NCBI RefSeq assembly: GCF_006337125.1
Contig: NZ_CP040887.1
Coordinates: 1,798,001 to 1,862,000, forward strand
Direction of reading: 5' to 3'
Length of the DNA: 64,000 bases
From: Serinicoccus chungangensis
Lineage (GTDB): Bacteria; Actinomycetota; Actinomycetes; Actinomycetales; Dermatophilaceae
Part shown: positions 16,527 through 26,501 of the stretch, piece after piece
Layout of the letters: each line of letters starts with the position of its first letter
Numbering within the stretch: the first letter of the stretch is position 1
Notes under the pieces: model-generated
The model's input: only the letters and a program-made list of their open reading frames with translations
What the model was told of the DNA's origin: nothing
Databases searched by the model: none
Translations under genes and position numbers: made by a program

Positions 16527-18332
16527 TCACGCGTTGCTCTGCTGCGCCGCCCAGGACCGGTGCATGCGCGAGTACACCCCGCCCTGCCCGACCAGCTCCC
16601 GGTGCGGGCCGAGCTCGACGATCCGCCCGGCGTCCACGACGACCACCAGGTCGGCCGCCTCCGCGGTCGACAGCCGGTGGGCGATCGCCACCGACGTGCG
16701 GCCCGTGGTCAGACCCTCGAGGGCGCGCTGCACGCGGACCTCGGTGGCGGGGTCCACGGCACTGGTCGCCTCGTCGAGCACCAGGAGGTCCGGGTCCGCG
16801 AGGTAGGCCCGGGCGATGGCCACCAGCTGGCGCTCCCCCGCCGACAGCGACTCCCCGCGCTGCCCCACCTGGGTGGCCAGGCCGTGCGGGAGCCCGTCGA
16901 CCCAGGAGTCGAGCCCGAGCTCGGTGATGGCCAGGGCCAGCTCCTCGTCGGTGGCCTCCGGCCGGGCGAACCGGATGTTGTCGGCGAGGTCGGCGTCGAA
17001 GAGGAAGCCCTCCTGCGGCACGAGGACCACCCGCTGACGCAGGCTGGCGAAGCTCACCTCGCGCAGGTCGGTGCCGTCGAGCCGCACCACGCCGTCGCTG
17101 GGGTCCATGAGCCGGGTCAGCAGCTTGGCGAGGGTGGTCTTGCCGGACCCGGTCTGACCGACCACGGCCACCCGGGTGTGCGGCTCGATCCGCAGGTCGA
17201 CGTCGCGCAGGACCGGCTCGCCACCGGGGTAGGAGAACCAGACGCCCTCGAAGTCGATGGTGATGGGTCCCCGGTCGAGGACGACGCCGTCCGCCCCCGG
17301 GTCGGACACGTCGGCCGGGGTGTCGATGACCCCGATGACCCGCCGCCAGCCCGCCACGGCGTTCTGCATCTCGGTGAAGATCTCGGTGGCCATGAGCACC
17401 GGCTGGGTGAAGAGGTTGACGAGGAAGAGGAAGGCGAGGAGCTCTCCGAGGGTCAGGTCGCCGCGGGCCGCGAGGACCGTGCCCACGACGAGCACCACGG
17501 CGGTGGTGACCCCGGCGAAGGTCTGCCCGGACGCGAAGGCCATGACCGAGCGCACCTGGGCGCTGATCGCCGACCGGCGGTGCGCCTCGATCGCCCCGTC
17601 GATCCGGGTGGCGGTGCGGTCCTCCACGCCGTAGGCGCGGATGGTCGTGGCCCCGACGATCGCCTCGCTGATGGCGCCCAGGAGGTCGCCGACGCGCTCC
17701 CGCACCGCGCCGTAGGAGCGGCCCAGCACCGGCTGCAGACGCCGGACCAGCAGCACCAGCGGGAGCAGGCAGAGGTAGACGACGGCCGCGAGGACCGGGC
17801 TGTAGACGACCATGAGGATCGTGGCCAGGACGATCTGGGCCGAGCTGACGAGCAGCATCAGCCCGCCGAACTGCACGAACATCGAGATGGTGTCGACGTC
17901 GCTGGTGACGCGGGAGACCAGCGCGCCCCGGCGCTCGGTGCTCTGCGTCAGCACGGACAGGTCGTGGATGTGGCGGAACGCCTTGAGCCGCAGCGTGGCC
18001 AGCCCCGACTCGGCGGCCCGGAAGAGCCGGACGTTGACGGCGTACTGCGCCAGCGAGGTGAAGAGCACCACGACGGCGGCGATCCCGATGGCGGCGAGGA
18101 CGAAGCCCACGTCGGGTCCACCCTCGGCCTGGATGCCGTTGTCGGTGGCCTGCTGCACGACGAAGGGGATGACGACCCGGCCCACGGTCGCCACCAGGGC
18201 CAGGGCGACGGTCAGCCACAGCCCGACCTTCAGCTCCGGGGACAGCTGCAGGCCACGGCGCAGCGTCGCCCCCACGCCGAGCTGGCTCTGACCGTCGATC
18301 CGGCTCGACTCCCTGGTCCCGGCCGTGCTCAT
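16527..18332 (-). CDS. Heterodimeric ABC exporter, subunit with canonical catalytic site
   Basis: Exporter half-transporter of 601 residues: six transmembrane helices (ABC_membrane, about 40-330) followed by an ATPase domain. It has Walker A VGQTGSGKTT, signature LSAGERQ, Walker B with intact catalytic Glu (LLVLDEATSAVDP) and H-loop VAIAHRLST. GGAGGAGGG precedes the ATG at 18332, which overlaps the stop of the upstream half-transporter by 4 bp. Together they form a heterodimer of the TM287/288 or BmrCD type. The substrate is unknown; multidrug or lipid export is the family default. Confidence 0.9.
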   Translation of the reverse strand: MSTAGTRESSRIDGQSQLGVGATLRRGLQLSPELKVGLWLTVALALVATVGRVVIPFVVQQATDNGIQAEGGPDVGFVLAAIGIAAVVVLFTSLAQYAVNVRLFRAAESGLATLRLKAFRHIHDLSVLTQSTERRGALVSRVTSDVDTISMFVQFGGLMLLVSSAQIVLATILMVVYSPVLAAVVYLCLLPLVLLVRRLQPVLGRSYGAVRERVGDLLGAISEAIVGATTIRAYGVEDRTATRIDGAIEAHRRSAISAQVRSVMAFASGQTFAGVTTAVVLVVGTVLAARGDLTLGELLAFLFLVNLFTQPVLMATEIFTEMQNAVAGWRRVIGVIDTPADVSDPGADGVVLDRGPITIDFEGVWFSYPGGEPVLRDVDLRIEPHTRVAVVGQTGSGKTTLAKLLTRLMDPSDGVVRLDGTDLREVSFASLRQRVVLVPQEGFLFDADLADNIRFARPEATDEELALAITELGLDSWVDGLPHGLATQVGQRGESLSAGERQLVAIARAYLADPDLLVLDEATSAVDPATEVRVQRALEGLTTGRTSVAIAHRLSTAEAADLVVVVDAGRIVELGPHRELVGQGGVYSRMHRSWAAQQSNA

Positions 18333-20164
18333 GCGCCCTCCTCCTGCCGCGTCACGGCGGCCCGCTCGGCCGCCTCCCTCGAGTAGGCCTGGACCAGGTC
18401 GGCGTAGCCCCGGCACCGGCCCAGCAGCTCGCCGTGCGACCCCTGGTCCACCACGGCTCCGTGCTCCATGTAGACCACCTCGTCGGCGAGGAGGATCGTC
18501 GCCAGGCGGTAGGCGACGACGAGGACGGTCATGCCGCCCCGGGCCTCGCGCAGGCCGGTGAGGATGGCCTGCTCCACGGACGGGTCGACGGCGCTGGTGG
18601 CGTCGTCCAGCACCAGCAGCCGTGGCCGGCGCCAGATGGACCGGGCGAGGGCGATGCGCTGCCGCTGCCCGCCGGAGAGCGTCCCGCCACGCTCGCCGAT
18701 GACGGTGTCCAGGCCGGCCGGCAGGGAGCGCACGAACTCGTCGGCCTGGGCGATGCGCAGCGACTCCCAGACGGCCTCGTCGTCGGAGTCCTCACCGAGG
18801 GTAATGTTGCCCCGGACCGTGTCGTCGAACATGAAGGTCTGCTGGGCCACCAGCGCGGCGCTGGCCGGCAGTTGCCCCCGGGCGAGGTCGCGCGCCTCGA
18901 CGCCGTCGAGGCGGACCGAGCCGGTGTCGGCGTCGACGAGCCGCAGGGTGAGGTTGGCCAGGGTGCTCTTGCCCGACCCCGTCGGGCCGACGAGGGCGAC
19001 GGTGCCGCCCGACGGGACGTCGAGGCTGACGCCCCGGATCGTCGGACGCTCCTCGCCCACGTGGGCGTAGGTCACCCCGGCGAGGCGGGACGAGGCAGGG
19101 TCGCCTCCGGGCAGCGCGGAGCTGCCGTACGACATACCCCCCTCGGCCTGCAGCACGTGCTGCACCCGGTCGTGCCCCACCACGGAACGGGGGATCTCCG
19201 CCAGCACCCAGCCCAGCGCACGGACCGGGAAGGCGAGGATGGAGAAGAGGTAGGCCATCTGCACGACGTCGGCCGCGTCGAGGTCGCCCCGCGACACCTG
19301 CCACGTGCCGACCCCGAGCACGGCGAGCGTGCCCAGCGTGGGGATCGCCTCGATGACCGGCTCGAACACGCCGCGGGTGCGGCCGACGAGGATGAGCGCG
19401 TCGCGCAGCTCGTAGGTCTTGGCCCGGAAGCGCGCCGTCTCCTGGTCCTCCCGCCCCATCGCCTTGACCACGAGGCCGGCCTCGAAGGACTCGTGCGCCA
19501 CCTCCGCCACCTCGGCGCGCAACTGCTGGGCCCGGGTGATGCGCGGCGACATGACCCGCTGGAAGACGAGGTTGGCGGCGAACAGGCCCGGGAAGACGAG
19601 CAGACCCAGCACCGCCAGCAGCGGGTCGACGAGCACCATCATGGTGCCCGCGATGACGAGCATGAAGATGACGCCGATCGCCATCGGCAGCGGGTTGAAC
19701 ACCTGCCAGGTGGCCTCCACGTCGGCGTGCGCGTTGGACAGCAGCTGCCCCGAGGGGTGGGCGTGGTGCCACGACAGCGGCAGCCGGAGGTACTGGCGGG
19801 TCACCCGCTGGCGGTAGTCGGCCTGCAGGTTGAAGCCGGCGATCGTGGCGTAGACCCGACGCAGGATCACCCCGGTCACGTTGACGACCAGGACGGCCAC
19901 GAGCACCCCGAAGATGGTCCACAGCCCGGCCGCCTCGATGCGCCGGGCGCCGACGGCGGGCTCGACCACCTCGGCGGTCAGCCAGCCGATCGCGCCGGCG
20001 GTGCCCACCGTCGCCGCGGCCCACAGGACCGAGCCCACCACCGCGACCGAGACGGGCCGTCGCTGGGCGCGCATGCCGCCCCAGATGACCCGCAGCCCCC
20101 GCCGCAGCACGGCTCGGTCGGCAACGGGACGCGGAACCGGCGCGCTGGAGGCATGGGCGGACAT
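18329..20164 (-). CDS. Heterodimeric ABC exporter, subunit with degenerate catalytic site
   Basis: Half-transporter of 611 residues: six transmembrane helices (about 45-330) and an ATPase domain with Walker A VGPTGSGKST and signature LSGGQRQ. The Walker B catalytic Glu is replaced by Asp (LLVLDDATSAVDP), and the H-loop His is replaced by Tyr (VVAYRLATI). The partner gene is canonical at both places. This is the expected asymmetry of heterodimeric exporters with one degenerate nucleotide site. The start MSAHASS at 20164 has AGGAGG 10 nt upstream. It is probably the first gene of the transcription unit running through trpC-B-A. Confidence 0.9.
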   Translation of the reverse strand: MSAHASSAPVPRPVADRAVLRRGLRVIWGGMRAQRRPVSVAVVGSVLWAAATVGTAGAIGWLTAEVVEPAVGARRIEAAGLWTIFGVLVAVLVVNVTGVILRRVYATIAGFNLQADYRQRVTRQYLRLPLSWHHAHPSGQLLSNAHADVEATWQVFNPLPMAIGVIFMLVIAGTMMVLVDPLLAVLGLLVFPGLFAANLVFQRVMSPRITRAQQLRAEVAEVAHESFEAGLVVKAMGREDQETARFRAKTYELRDALILVGRTRGVFEPVIEAIPTLGTLAVLGVGTWQVSRGDLDAADVVQMAYLFSILAFPVRALGWVLAEIPRSVVGHDRVQHVLQAEGGMSYGSSALPGGDPASSRLAGVTYAHVGEERPTIRGVSLDVPSGGTVALVGPTGSGKSTLANLTLRLVDADTGSVRLDGVEARDLARGQLPASAALVAQQTFMFDDTVRGNITLGEDSDDEAVWESLRIAQADEFVRSLPAGLDTVIGERGGTLSGGQRQRIALARSIWRRPRLLVLDDATSAVDPSVEQAILTGLREARGGMTVLVVAYRLATILLADEVVYMEHGAVVDQGSHGELLGRCRGYADLVQAYSREAAERAAVTRQEEGA

Positions 20165-20259
20165 GGAGAAGGGGCCTCCTGGAAGAGGTAGGTGGGTGAG
20201 AGCCGGTGACCTATCCAACCACGCGTGCCTGACAGACCTTCCCGTGGTTCGATGACGGT

Positions 20260-20907
20260 ATGCCGCACACCCCTGACCTCCTGCGCGAGCTCATCGCGAC
20301 GACCGCCCTCGAGCTCGGCCCGGACGCCCCCACGCTGTGCGACCCGTGGTCGGTCCGGGACCTGCTCGCCCACCTCGTCGTCCGCGAGTCCCGGGTCGAC
20401 GCGCTCCCGGGCGTCGGCCTGCCCGTCCCGGCGCTGCAGCGGCACACCGCGAAGGTGCAGGACCGGGCCGCGGACCGGCCGTTCGAGGAGCTGGTGGACG
20501 CCGTGCGCGGGGGGCCGGCCCCGTGGTGGCCGACCCGCCTGCCCGTCCTGGACCGCGCGGTCAACGTGGCCGAGCTGTGCATCCACCTCGAGGACATGGC
20601 CCGGGCGCAGCCCGGCTGGGAGCCCACGCAGCTGCCCGAGGGGGTGGCCGAGCAGCTCTGGGCCACGCTGCGGACGACCGGCCGGATGCTCTACCGCTCC
20701 GCGCCGTGCGGCGTGGTCAGCGTGGCGCCCGGGCACGGGCGCGTGGCACTGCGCCGTCCCCCCGACGGCACCGGCACCGTCGTCCTCACCGGTGCCCCGC
20801 TGGAGCTGCTGCTGCACGCCTTCGGCCGTGAGCGGGTCGCCCAGGTCGGGACCGAGGGCGAGGACCGGGACGTGGAGGCGTTGGCCGCGCACCGCCGCAG
20901 CGCCTGA
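20260..20907 (+). CDS. TIGR03085/TIGR03083-type putative metal-binding protein
   Basis: A 215-residue protein of the actinobacterial DinB-like/mycothiol-dependent maleylpyruvate isomerase N-terminal superfamily. The N-terminus has TLCDPWSVRDLLAHLVVRE, the four-helix-bundle signature with a candidate metal-ligand His, and a second conserved His in AELCIHLEDMARAQ. Residues 170-205 match the family tail (LTGAPLELLLHAFGRERV). Related proteins bind Zn and sometimes use mycothiol; no reaction can be assigned. It is divergent from the ABC exporter (95-bp gap) and followed by the FUSC gene. Confidence 0.8.
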   Translation: MPHTPDLLRELIATTALELGPDAPTLCDPWSVRDLLAHLVVRESRVDALPGVGLPVPALQRHTAKVQDRAADRPFEELVDAVRGGPAPWWPTRLPVLDRAVNVAELCIHLEDMARAQPGWEPTQLPEGVAEQLWATLRTTGRMLYRSAPCGVVSVAPGHGRVALRRPPDGTGTVVLTGAPLELLLHAFGRERVAQVGTEGEDRDVEALAAHRRSA

Positions 20908-20956
20908 CGCCCCTCCGCCCCGGGCACGAGGGCGCAGGTTCGGTCACACTGGACCC

Positions 20957-22114
20957 ATGACCAGCGCCCGTGAGCACGCCCGTGCGGCCGGCCACGTCGT
21001 GTGGGACCCGCTGCGGGAGGAGATCAGCACCAGCGCCACGCGCACCAGGCTGCGCCGGCTGCGCGCCCGTGCCTGGCTCATCCTGCAGGCGGCGACCGGC
21101 GCCGTCCTGGCGTGGTTCATCGCCCACGACCTCCTGGGCCACGCCCTGCCCTTCTTCGCCCCCATCACCGCGATGGTCTGCCTGGGCCTGACCTACGGCG
21201 ACCGGGTGCGGCGGATCGCCGAGCTCACCGTAGGGGTCGCCATCGGGGTGGCCATCGGCGACGTCTTCGTGCACGCCTTCGGCACCGGGCTGTGGCAGAT
21301 CTTCGCGGTCTGCGTGGTGGCCATGGCCCTGGCGGTCCTGGCCGGCGCGGGGCAGCTGCTCATGATGCAGGCCGGCATCCAGGGCGTCATCATCACCACC
21401 CTGGTGGCCGGCGACGGCGAGGCGTTCAGCCGGTGGCTGGACGCTGCGGTGGGCGGGTCGGTGGCGCTGGTCATCGCGATGCTGGCGCCCATGCGCTCGA
21501 CGACCAAGCGGCCGCGGGAGCGCATCATCGCGCTCGTGGGGCACCTCGCCGAGGTGCTCACCGACACCACCCAGGCGCTGCGCAACCGGGACGAGGCGCG
21601 GGCCACCCAGGCGTTGGCGACGGCGCGGGGGCTGTCCACCGAGCTCGTGGCCCTGCAGGACGCGACGGCGGAGGCGGCGGCGGCGGCCCGGCTGGCGCCG
21701 CTGTTGTCGGGGGTGCACCGCGCCGAGGTGCTGGAGATCAAGGCCCTGCTGCAGCCGCTGGACCTGGCCATCCGCAACGTCCGGGTGCTCGCACGGCGCG
21801 CGGAGTCGGCCGTCGGCAACCAGGAGTTCGTGCCGGACTCCTACACCGACATGGTCGAGGGGCTCGCCGAGGCCGCCGCGGTGCTGCAGGAGCAGCTCAC
21901 CCGTCGGGAACCCCTCGGCGCCGCCCAGGAGGACCTGGTGCACCTGGCCCGGCAGTCCACCTGGGGGCACTCCCGGGCGGGGCTGTCCGCGGAGGTCCTC
22001 CGGGCCCAGGTGCGCTCGACCGTCGTCGACCTGCTGGTCCTCTCGGGGATGACCTTGCAGGAGGCGCGGCGCCGGGTGCCGCCCACCCGCGACGAGATGG
22101 ACCCGGCCGGCTGA
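20957..22114 (+). CDS. FUSC/aromatic-acid-exporter-family membrane protein
   Basis: A 385-residue protein with five to six transmembrane helices in residues 40-180 (for example ITAMVCLGLTYGDRVRR, VVAMALAVLAGAGQLLMMQ) and a long helical cytoplasmic C-terminal half rich in Ala, Leu and Arg. This is the layout of the FUSC/ArAE_1 family, whose better-known members export aromatic acids. ATG 20957 is chosen because the N-terminus becomes MTSAREHARAAGHVVWDPL; upstream sequence in frame belongs to the previous gene read out of frame. A CACACT hexamer 6 nt before the ATG, with no ribosome-binding site, suggests a possible leaderless start. Confidence 0.8.
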   Translation: MTSAREHARAAGHVVWDPLREEISTSATRTRLRRLRARAWLILQAATGAVLAWFIAHDLLGHALPFFAPITAMVCLGLTYGDRVRRIAELTVGVAIGVAIGDVFVHAFGTGLWQIFAVCVVAMALAVLAGAGQLLMMQAGIQGVIITTLVAGDGEAFSRWLDAAVGGSVALVIAMLAPMRSTTKRPRERIIALVGHLAEVLTDTTQALRNRDEARATQALATARGLSTELVALQDATAEAAAAARLAPLLSGVHRAEVLEIKALLQPLDLAIRNVRVLARRAESAVGNQEFVPDSYTDMVEGLAEAAAVLQEQLTRREPLGAAQEDLVHLARQSTWGHSRAGLSAEVLRAQVRSTVVDLLVLSGMTLQEARRRVPPTRDEMDPAG

Positions 22115-22124
22115 GCCGTGCCGG

Positions 22125-22139
22125 GGCGCCTCGGGCGCC
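22125..22139. terminator. short hairpin between convergent genes
   Basis: GGCGCC-TCG-GGCGCC (6-bp stem, 3-nt loop) occupies the 33-bp gap between the convergent FUSC and PH-domain genes. It is a modest bidirectional terminator candidate. Confidence 0.4.
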
Positions 22140-22147
22140 GCGGGTGC

Positions 22148-22597
22148 TCAGCGGTGGTGGTGCTCCACGAGGGCGGCCAGGCGCGCGGCCTCCTGCTGCG
22201 CCCGCCGGCCGTCCGCACGCTGGATCGCCATCACCGCCAGCTCCTCGGTGTCGTCCAGCTCGAGCACGACCCAGGGCGAGCCGCCGGAGAACCCGACATT
22301 CACCACCTGGGCCCAGTCCAGCTCGCGCCGCTGCACGAGGTTGACCACGACGAGGCCGGTGCGGCTCGGCAGCGCCCGGATGCGGGCATACCTCCACAGG
22401 AACGCCCCCATGGCGAGCCCGAAGCCGGCGATGAAGGCGCGGTTGAGCACCGACATCGCCGTGCCGGACCCGGTGTACGACGGACCGACGAGGGCGATCA
22501 GACCGAAGACGACGACCGAGGCGACCGCGGCCACCCCGGCCACCCGCGCGCCGGTGACCGGACGGAACGGCGCGTAGGGGTCCCCCTGCCCGCTCAC
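22148..22597 (-). CDS. PH-domain membrane protein (bPH_6-like)
   Basis: A 149-residue protein: two hydrophobic segments (about 20-38 and 48-65), then a bacterial pleckstrin-homology-like domain. The domain has the usual strand pattern (SRTGLVVVNLVQRRELDWAQ, WVVLELDDTEELAVMAIQ, ADGRRAQQEAARLAAL). The GTG at 22597 overlaps the pnuC TGA as GTGA, so translation is likely coupled. The function is unknown; such proteins are common next to growth and cell-envelope genes in actinobacteria. Confidence 0.78.
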   Translation of the reverse strand: MSGQGDPYAPFRPVTGARVAGVAAVASVVVFGLIALVGPSYTGSGTAMSVLNRAFIAGFGLAMGAFLWRYARIRALPSRTGLVVVNLVQRRELDWAQVVNVGFSGGSPWVVLELDDTEELAVMAIQRADGRRAQQEAARLAALVEHHHR

Positions 22598-23328
22598 GGA
22601 CGCGCCCCCTGCGCGTCGTGCGCGTCCTGCGGAGGTGCCCCACCGGTCACGGCCTCCTGCGGCGCCTCGTCCCGGGCGGCCGCGCGCCAGACCACGAAGC
22701 CCCACAGGACGAGGCCGCCGTACACGGCGTACATGACCGCGGACGGGTAGTAGCCCGAGTGCCACAGGAGCGGGACGCCGACGAGGTCGACCGCGATCCA
22801 GACCAGCCAGAAGTCGACCCAGCCCCGGGCCATGGCGTAGGTCGCCAGCATCGACCCGACGAAGATCCAGGCATCGGTCCAGTAGTACCAGCGCGGGGCC
22901 GGCCAGCCCGCGCCCACCTGGGCGAAGACCGCCTGCGCGAGGACGACGAGCAGCGCCGCCGCCACGAGGTATGCCGTCCGCTCGACCCGGGTGGCCCAGC
23001 GCGGGGTGATGGCGGGGGCACCCTTGGCGCGCCCCCGGCGGGAGCGTTGCCACCGCCACCAGCCGTAGACGCTGGTCGCGATGAAGAAGACCTGCCGGGC
23101 GGCCTGGCCGAAGAGGCTGTGCTCCTGGGGGTTGGCGAACCAGACGCCCATGAAGACGGTGAAGAGCAGCAGGTTGCCGACGATGCCGACCGGCCAGGCC
23201 CAGACGGTGCGGCGCATGCCGAGGATGGCCGAGGCAAAGCCGAAGCCGTTGCCCACCACCTCGCGCCAGGCGATGCTCTGGCCGAGCACGGTGAGCTCGG
23301 CGTAGAAGAGGTCGTTCCAGGTGTCCAC
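22594..23328 (-). CDS. pnuC: PnuC-type nicotinamide riboside transporter
   Basis: A 244-residue, about seven-helix membrane protein of the PnuC family, which carries vitamin-like pyridine ribosides by facilitated diffusion. Conserved stretches are WAWPVGIVGNLLL, the YGWWRW motif and WTDAWIFVGSMLATY near the ligand site, then DFWLVWIAVDLVGVPL. A charged loop (about 95-110) separates the halves. The C-terminus carries a hydrophilic tail. The start is GTG 23328, 15 bp after the rpe stop. Ligand specificity (nicotinamide riboside or a related vitamin) is family-level inference; no riboswitch is seen. Confidence 0.88.
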   Translation of the reverse strand: MDTWNDLFYAELTVLGQSIAWREVVGNGFGFASAILGMRRTVWAWPVGIVGNLLLFTVFMGVWFANPQEHSLFGQAARQVFFIATSVYGWWRWQRSRRGRAKGAPAITPRWATRVERTAYLVAAALLVVLAQAVFAQVGAGWPAPRWYYWTDAWIFVGSMLATYAMARGWVDFWLVWIAVDLVGVPLLWHSGYYPSAVMYAVYGGLVLWGFVVWRAAARDEAPQEAVTGGAPPQDAHDAQGARP

Positions 23329-23343
23329 GGCCGGCGACCCTCG

Positions 23344-24027
23344 TCAGCCGCAGAGGTGGCGTCGGGCGAGGTCCCGCAGGTCGGCGATCGCCGCCGGCAC
23401 GTCGTCGGCGCCGTAGACGGCCGACCCGGCGACGAAGACGTCGGCTCCGGCCTCGGCGCAGCGGCCGACGGTCTCGGCGGAGACGCCGCCGTCGACCTGC
23501 ACCCAGATCTCGGTCCCCCGGCGTCGGACCGCCTCCCGCACGGCACGCACCTTGGCGAGCTGGTCGTCCATGAGGGACTGCCCGCCGAAGCCGGGCTCCA
23601 CGGTCATGACGAGCACCATGTCCACCTCGTCCAGCAGCTCCTCGTGGGGCGCGAACGGCGTGCCGGGCTTGAGCGCGACGGCGGCGCGGGCACCGGCGGC
23701 GCGGATGGACCGTGCGGTCGCCACCGGGTCGCCCGCGGCCTCCACGTGGAAGGTCACCGACCGGGCGCCGGCCTCGGCGTAGTCGGCCGCCCAGCGGTCG
23801 GGGTCCTCGATCATGAGGTGGCAGTCCAGCGGCACCGGGCTCACCCGCGCCAACGCCTCGACCACCGGCAGGCCCAGGGTGAGGTTGGGCACGAAGTGGT
23901 TGTCCATGACGTCGACGTGGGCCCAGTCCGCGCTCCCGATCCGCTCCAGCTCGGTCGCGAGGTGGGCGAAGTCGGAGGCGAGGATCGACGGGCTGATCCG
24001 GGGCGTGAGGGGCGAGGGTGAGGACAC
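23344..24027 (-). CDS. rpe: Ribulose-phosphate 3-epimerase
   Basis: TIM-barrel epimerase of 227 residues that interconverts ribulose 5-phosphate and xylulose 5-phosphate. Motifs are [28 protein letters not shown] (metal His and catalytic Asp), [20 protein letters not shown] and [11 protein letters not shown]. The start is GTG 24027. A TAGGCT hexamer (24039-24034) ends 6 nt upstream, inside the last codons of rsmB, so a leaderless internal promoter is likely in addition to read-through from fmt-rsmB. Confidence 0.96.
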   Translation of the reverse strand: MSSPSPLTPRISPSILASDFAHLATELERIGSADWAHVDVMDNHFVPNLTLGLPVVEALARVSPVPLDCHLMIEDPDRWAADYAEAGARSVTFHVEAAGDPVATARSIRAAGARAAVALKPGTPFAPHEELLDEVDMVLVMTVEPGFGGQSLMDDQLAKVRAVREAVRRRGTEIWVQVDGGVSAETVGRCAEAGADVFVAGSAVYGADDVPAAIADLRDLARRHLCG

Positions 24028-24031
24028 GGGA

Positions 24032-25561
24032 TCAGCCTAACGAGCGTCCGGGCACCCGCAGCAGGGCCACGAACATCCCGTCGGTGCCGTGCAGGTGGGG
24101 CCACAGCTGGGCCCACGGCCCCGGGCCGAGGTCGGTCAGGGGATTCCCGGACCGGTCCCGCAGCCACGGCCGCACGTCGACCTGCTCCACCCCCGGGTGC
24201 CGCTTGAGGACGTCCCGGACGACGAGCTCGGTCTCGGCCAGGTGCGGCGAGCAGGTGGCGTACGCCACGAGCCCGCCGGGCCGGGTGGCCCGCAGGGCGG
24301 AGTCGAGCAGGGCCCGCTGAAGCGGACCGAGGGTGGTGAGGTCCTGGGGGCTGCGGCGCCAGCGCGCCTCCGGGCGTCGGCGCAACGCCCCGAGCCCGGT
24401 GCACGGGGCGTCGACGAGGACACGGTCGTAGGTCTGCGGCTGGGCCGTCCCGATCTCCCGCCCGTCACCGACGGTGACGTCCACCTGCGCCCCGCCGTGC
24501 ACGGGCCCGACGAGGGTGTGCCGCACCAGCTCGGCGCGGTGCTCGCTGACCTCGTTGGCCCGCAGCCGTGCTCCGGCCCCCGCAGCGAGGGCCGCGAGCA
24601 GCCCCGCCTTGCCGCCGGGGCCGGCGCACAGGTCGAGCCACTGCTGGTCCGAGCCCTCCAGCGGCGCCGAGGCCAGGGCGAGGGTCAGCAGCTGGGAGCC
24701 GGCGTCCTGCACCGCGGCCCGGCCCTCGCGGACGGATCCCAGCGCTCCGGGGTCGCCCTGGGGCAGCACCCAGGCGGTCGGTGCGACCGGGGCCGGCGTG
24801 GCGCCGGCGTCCTCCAGCTCCTGCTCGGCGCCCAGGCCCGGACGCGCCACCAGCGTGAGCGGGCCGGGGGTGTTGTGCGCGGACAGCAGGGGCGCCAGCT
24901 CCTGCTCGGCCGTCGGTGCGCCCCGCGCCGAGACCAGCCCCGCCCGCAGGGCGCGGACGACCCACTCGGGGTGGGAGTGCTCGAGGGCCAGCCGCGCCAG
25001 CGGGTCGTCGACCGGCGCGAGGAGCTGGGCGACCCAGGCCTCCCGGTCCTGCTCGCTGACCCGGCGCAGGACCGCGTTGACGAACCCACCGGCGCCCTGG
25101 CCGACCTGCTGACGGGCGAGGGCGACCGTGGCGCTCACCGCGGCGTGGTCGGGGACCCGCATGCCCAGCAGCTGGTGCACCCCGAGCCGCAGGACGGTGC
25201 GCACCGGGCCGTCGATCTCCTCCACCGGCCGGCTCGCCGCGACGGCCACGACGGCGTCGTAGAGCCCGAGCAGCCGCAGGGTGCCGTAGGTGAGCTCGGT
25301 GGCGAAGGCCGCGTCCCGGCCCTGCAGCCCGGCGGAGCGCAGCGCCGCGGGCAGCACCAGGTTGGCGAAGGCCTCCTCGGTGTCGACCTGGCGCAGCACG
25401 CGGTAGGCGACGGCGCGCGCCGGGTCCGCCTGTCGCGCCCGTTGCGCAGGGGTCTGCGCGGAGCGGCGGCGCGGTCCGCGGCGCTGCCCCTGGCCACGCT
25501 CTGCTCCCCCGCCGCGCCCCCCGGGCCGCTCGCCGTCGGGACGTCGCCGTGGCTCAGGCAT
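24032..25561 (-). CDS. rsmB: 16S rRNA (cytosine-C5) methyltransferase RsmB
   Basis: A 509-residue RsmB/Sun-type enzyme that modifies small-subunit rRNA. A basic, disordered N-terminal tail of about 45 residues precedes a NusB-like RNA-binding domain (about 45-180). The C-terminal methyltransferase has [15 protein letters not shown] (SAM site) and the two cysteines of m5C enzymes in [13 protein letters not shown] and [15 protein letters not shown] 25561 overlaps the fmt stop by 8 bp; a longer frame would run inside fmt. It follows fmt and precedes rpe, the common fmt-rsmB-rpe order. Confidence 0.93.
   Translation of the reverse strand: MPEPRRRPDGERPGGRGGGAERGQGQRRGPRRRSAQTPAQRARQADPARAVAYRVLRQVDTEEAFANLVLPAALRSAGLQGRDAAFATELTYGTLRLLGLYDAVVAVAASRPVEEIDGPVRTVLRLGVHQLLGMRVPDHAAVSATVALARQQVGQGAGGFVNAVLRRVSEQDREAWVAQLLAPVDDPLARLALEHSHPEWVVRALRAGLVSARGAPTAEQELAPLLSAHNTPGPLTLVARPGLGAEQELEDAGATPAPVAPTAWVLPQGDPGALGSVREGRAAVQDAGSQLLTLALASAPLEGSDQQWLDLCAGPGGKAGLLAALAAGAGARLRANEVSEHRAELVRHTLVGPVHGGAQVDVTVGDGREIGTAQPQTYDRVLVDAPCTGLGALRRRPEARWRRSPQDLTTLGPLQRALLDSALRATRPGGLVAYATCSPHLAETELVVRDVLKRHPGVEQVDVRPWLRDRSGNPLTDLGPGPWAQLWPHLHGTDGMFVALLRVPGRSLG
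24034..24039 (-). promoter_or_regulatory. candidate leaderless -10 for rpe
   Basis: TAGGCT-N6-GTG, identical in layout to the element before polA, located in the 3' end of rsmB. Confidence 0.35.
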
Positions 25562-26495
25562 CGAAGGTCGCTCCTGGCTGCAGCCGGGCGCCACGCGCCC
25601 AGTCGGTGGCCGGCATGGCCCGCTTCCCCGGGGCCTGCACGTCGCCCAGGCGCACCGGGGAGCTGCCGGTGCCGACGAGCACGTCGCGCCGGCCCACGGT
25701 GATCTCCCCCGGCTCCAGGTCGGGGACCTCCGGTGCGCCGTCGTCGACGGGGGTGACCGGGCCGAGCTTGACCCGGTCGGGGCCCAGGACGGTCCAGGCC
25801 CCGGGCTCGGGCGTGCACGAGCGGACGAGGCGGTCGACCGCGAACGCCGGGCGCCGCCAGGGCACCCGCGCGTCGTCCACCTCGACCTTGGGGGCGAGGC
25901 TGACGCCCTCCGCGGGCTGCGGCACCGGCTGCACGGCACCCTCCTCCAGCGCGTCCAGGGTCGACACGAGCAGGCGCGCACCGGCCTCGGCGAGGCGCTC
26001 CAGCAGCTCTCCCGCGGTGTCCCGCGGCCGGACGGTCTCGGTGAGCCGGCCGAGCACCGGCCCGGTGTCCAGGCCCTCCTCGAGCCGGAAGGTCACCGCG
26101 CCGCTGACGTCGTCACCGGCCCGCAGGGCGTGCTGGACCGGCGCCGCGCCCCGCCAGGCGGGCAGCAGCGAGAAGTGCAGGTTCACCCAGCCGTGCTCGG
26201 GCAGCGCCAGCAGCTCGGGCGGGACGAGCAGGCCGTAGGCGACGACCGGGCAGGCCTCGGGGGCCCACTGCCGCAGTTGCTCGGCGACCTCGGGGCCGCG
26301 CAGCGAGCGGGGCGTCGCGACGGGTATGCCTGCCTCGTCCGCCACCTGTCGCACCGGCGAGGGGCGCAGGCCGCGCCCGCGGCCGGCCCGGGCGTCCGGC
26401 CGGGTCAGGACGCCGACGACCTCGTGGCGGGAGCCCAGGACGGCGCGCAGGCTGGGGACGGCGGCCGCCGGGGTGCCGGCGAAGACGACGCGCAC
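25554..26495 (-). CDS. fmt: Methionyl-tRNA formyltransferase
   Basis: A 313-residue enzyme that formylates initiator Met-tRNA. It starts [16 protein letters not shown] and has the catalytic region [17 protein letters not shown] (family form HxSLLPxxRG), then [14 protein letters not shown]. The C-terminal tRNA-binding domain is present. Length is normal. It overlaps rsmB by 8 bp. Its start lies only 6 bp after the oppDF stop, so it may be read through from the peptide-transporter genes. A def gene, often next to fmt, is not present here. Confidence 0.96.
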   Translation of the reverse strand: MRVVFAGTPAAAVPSLRAVLGSRHEVVGVLTRPDARAGRGRGLRPSPVRQVADEAGIPVATPRSLRGPEVAEQLRQWAPEACPVVAYGLLVPPELLALPEHGWVNLHFSLLPAWRGAAPVQHALRAGDDVSGAVTFRLEEGLDTGPVLGRLTETVRPRDTAGELLERLAEAGARLLVSTLDALEEGAVQPVPQPAEGVSLAPKVEVDDARVPWRRPAFAVDRLVRSCTPEPGAWTVLGPDRVKLGPVTPVDDGAPEVPDLEPGEITVGRRDVLVGTGSSPVRLGDVQAPGKRAMPATDWARGARLQPGATFDA

Positions 26496-26501
26496 CGGGG
26501 G

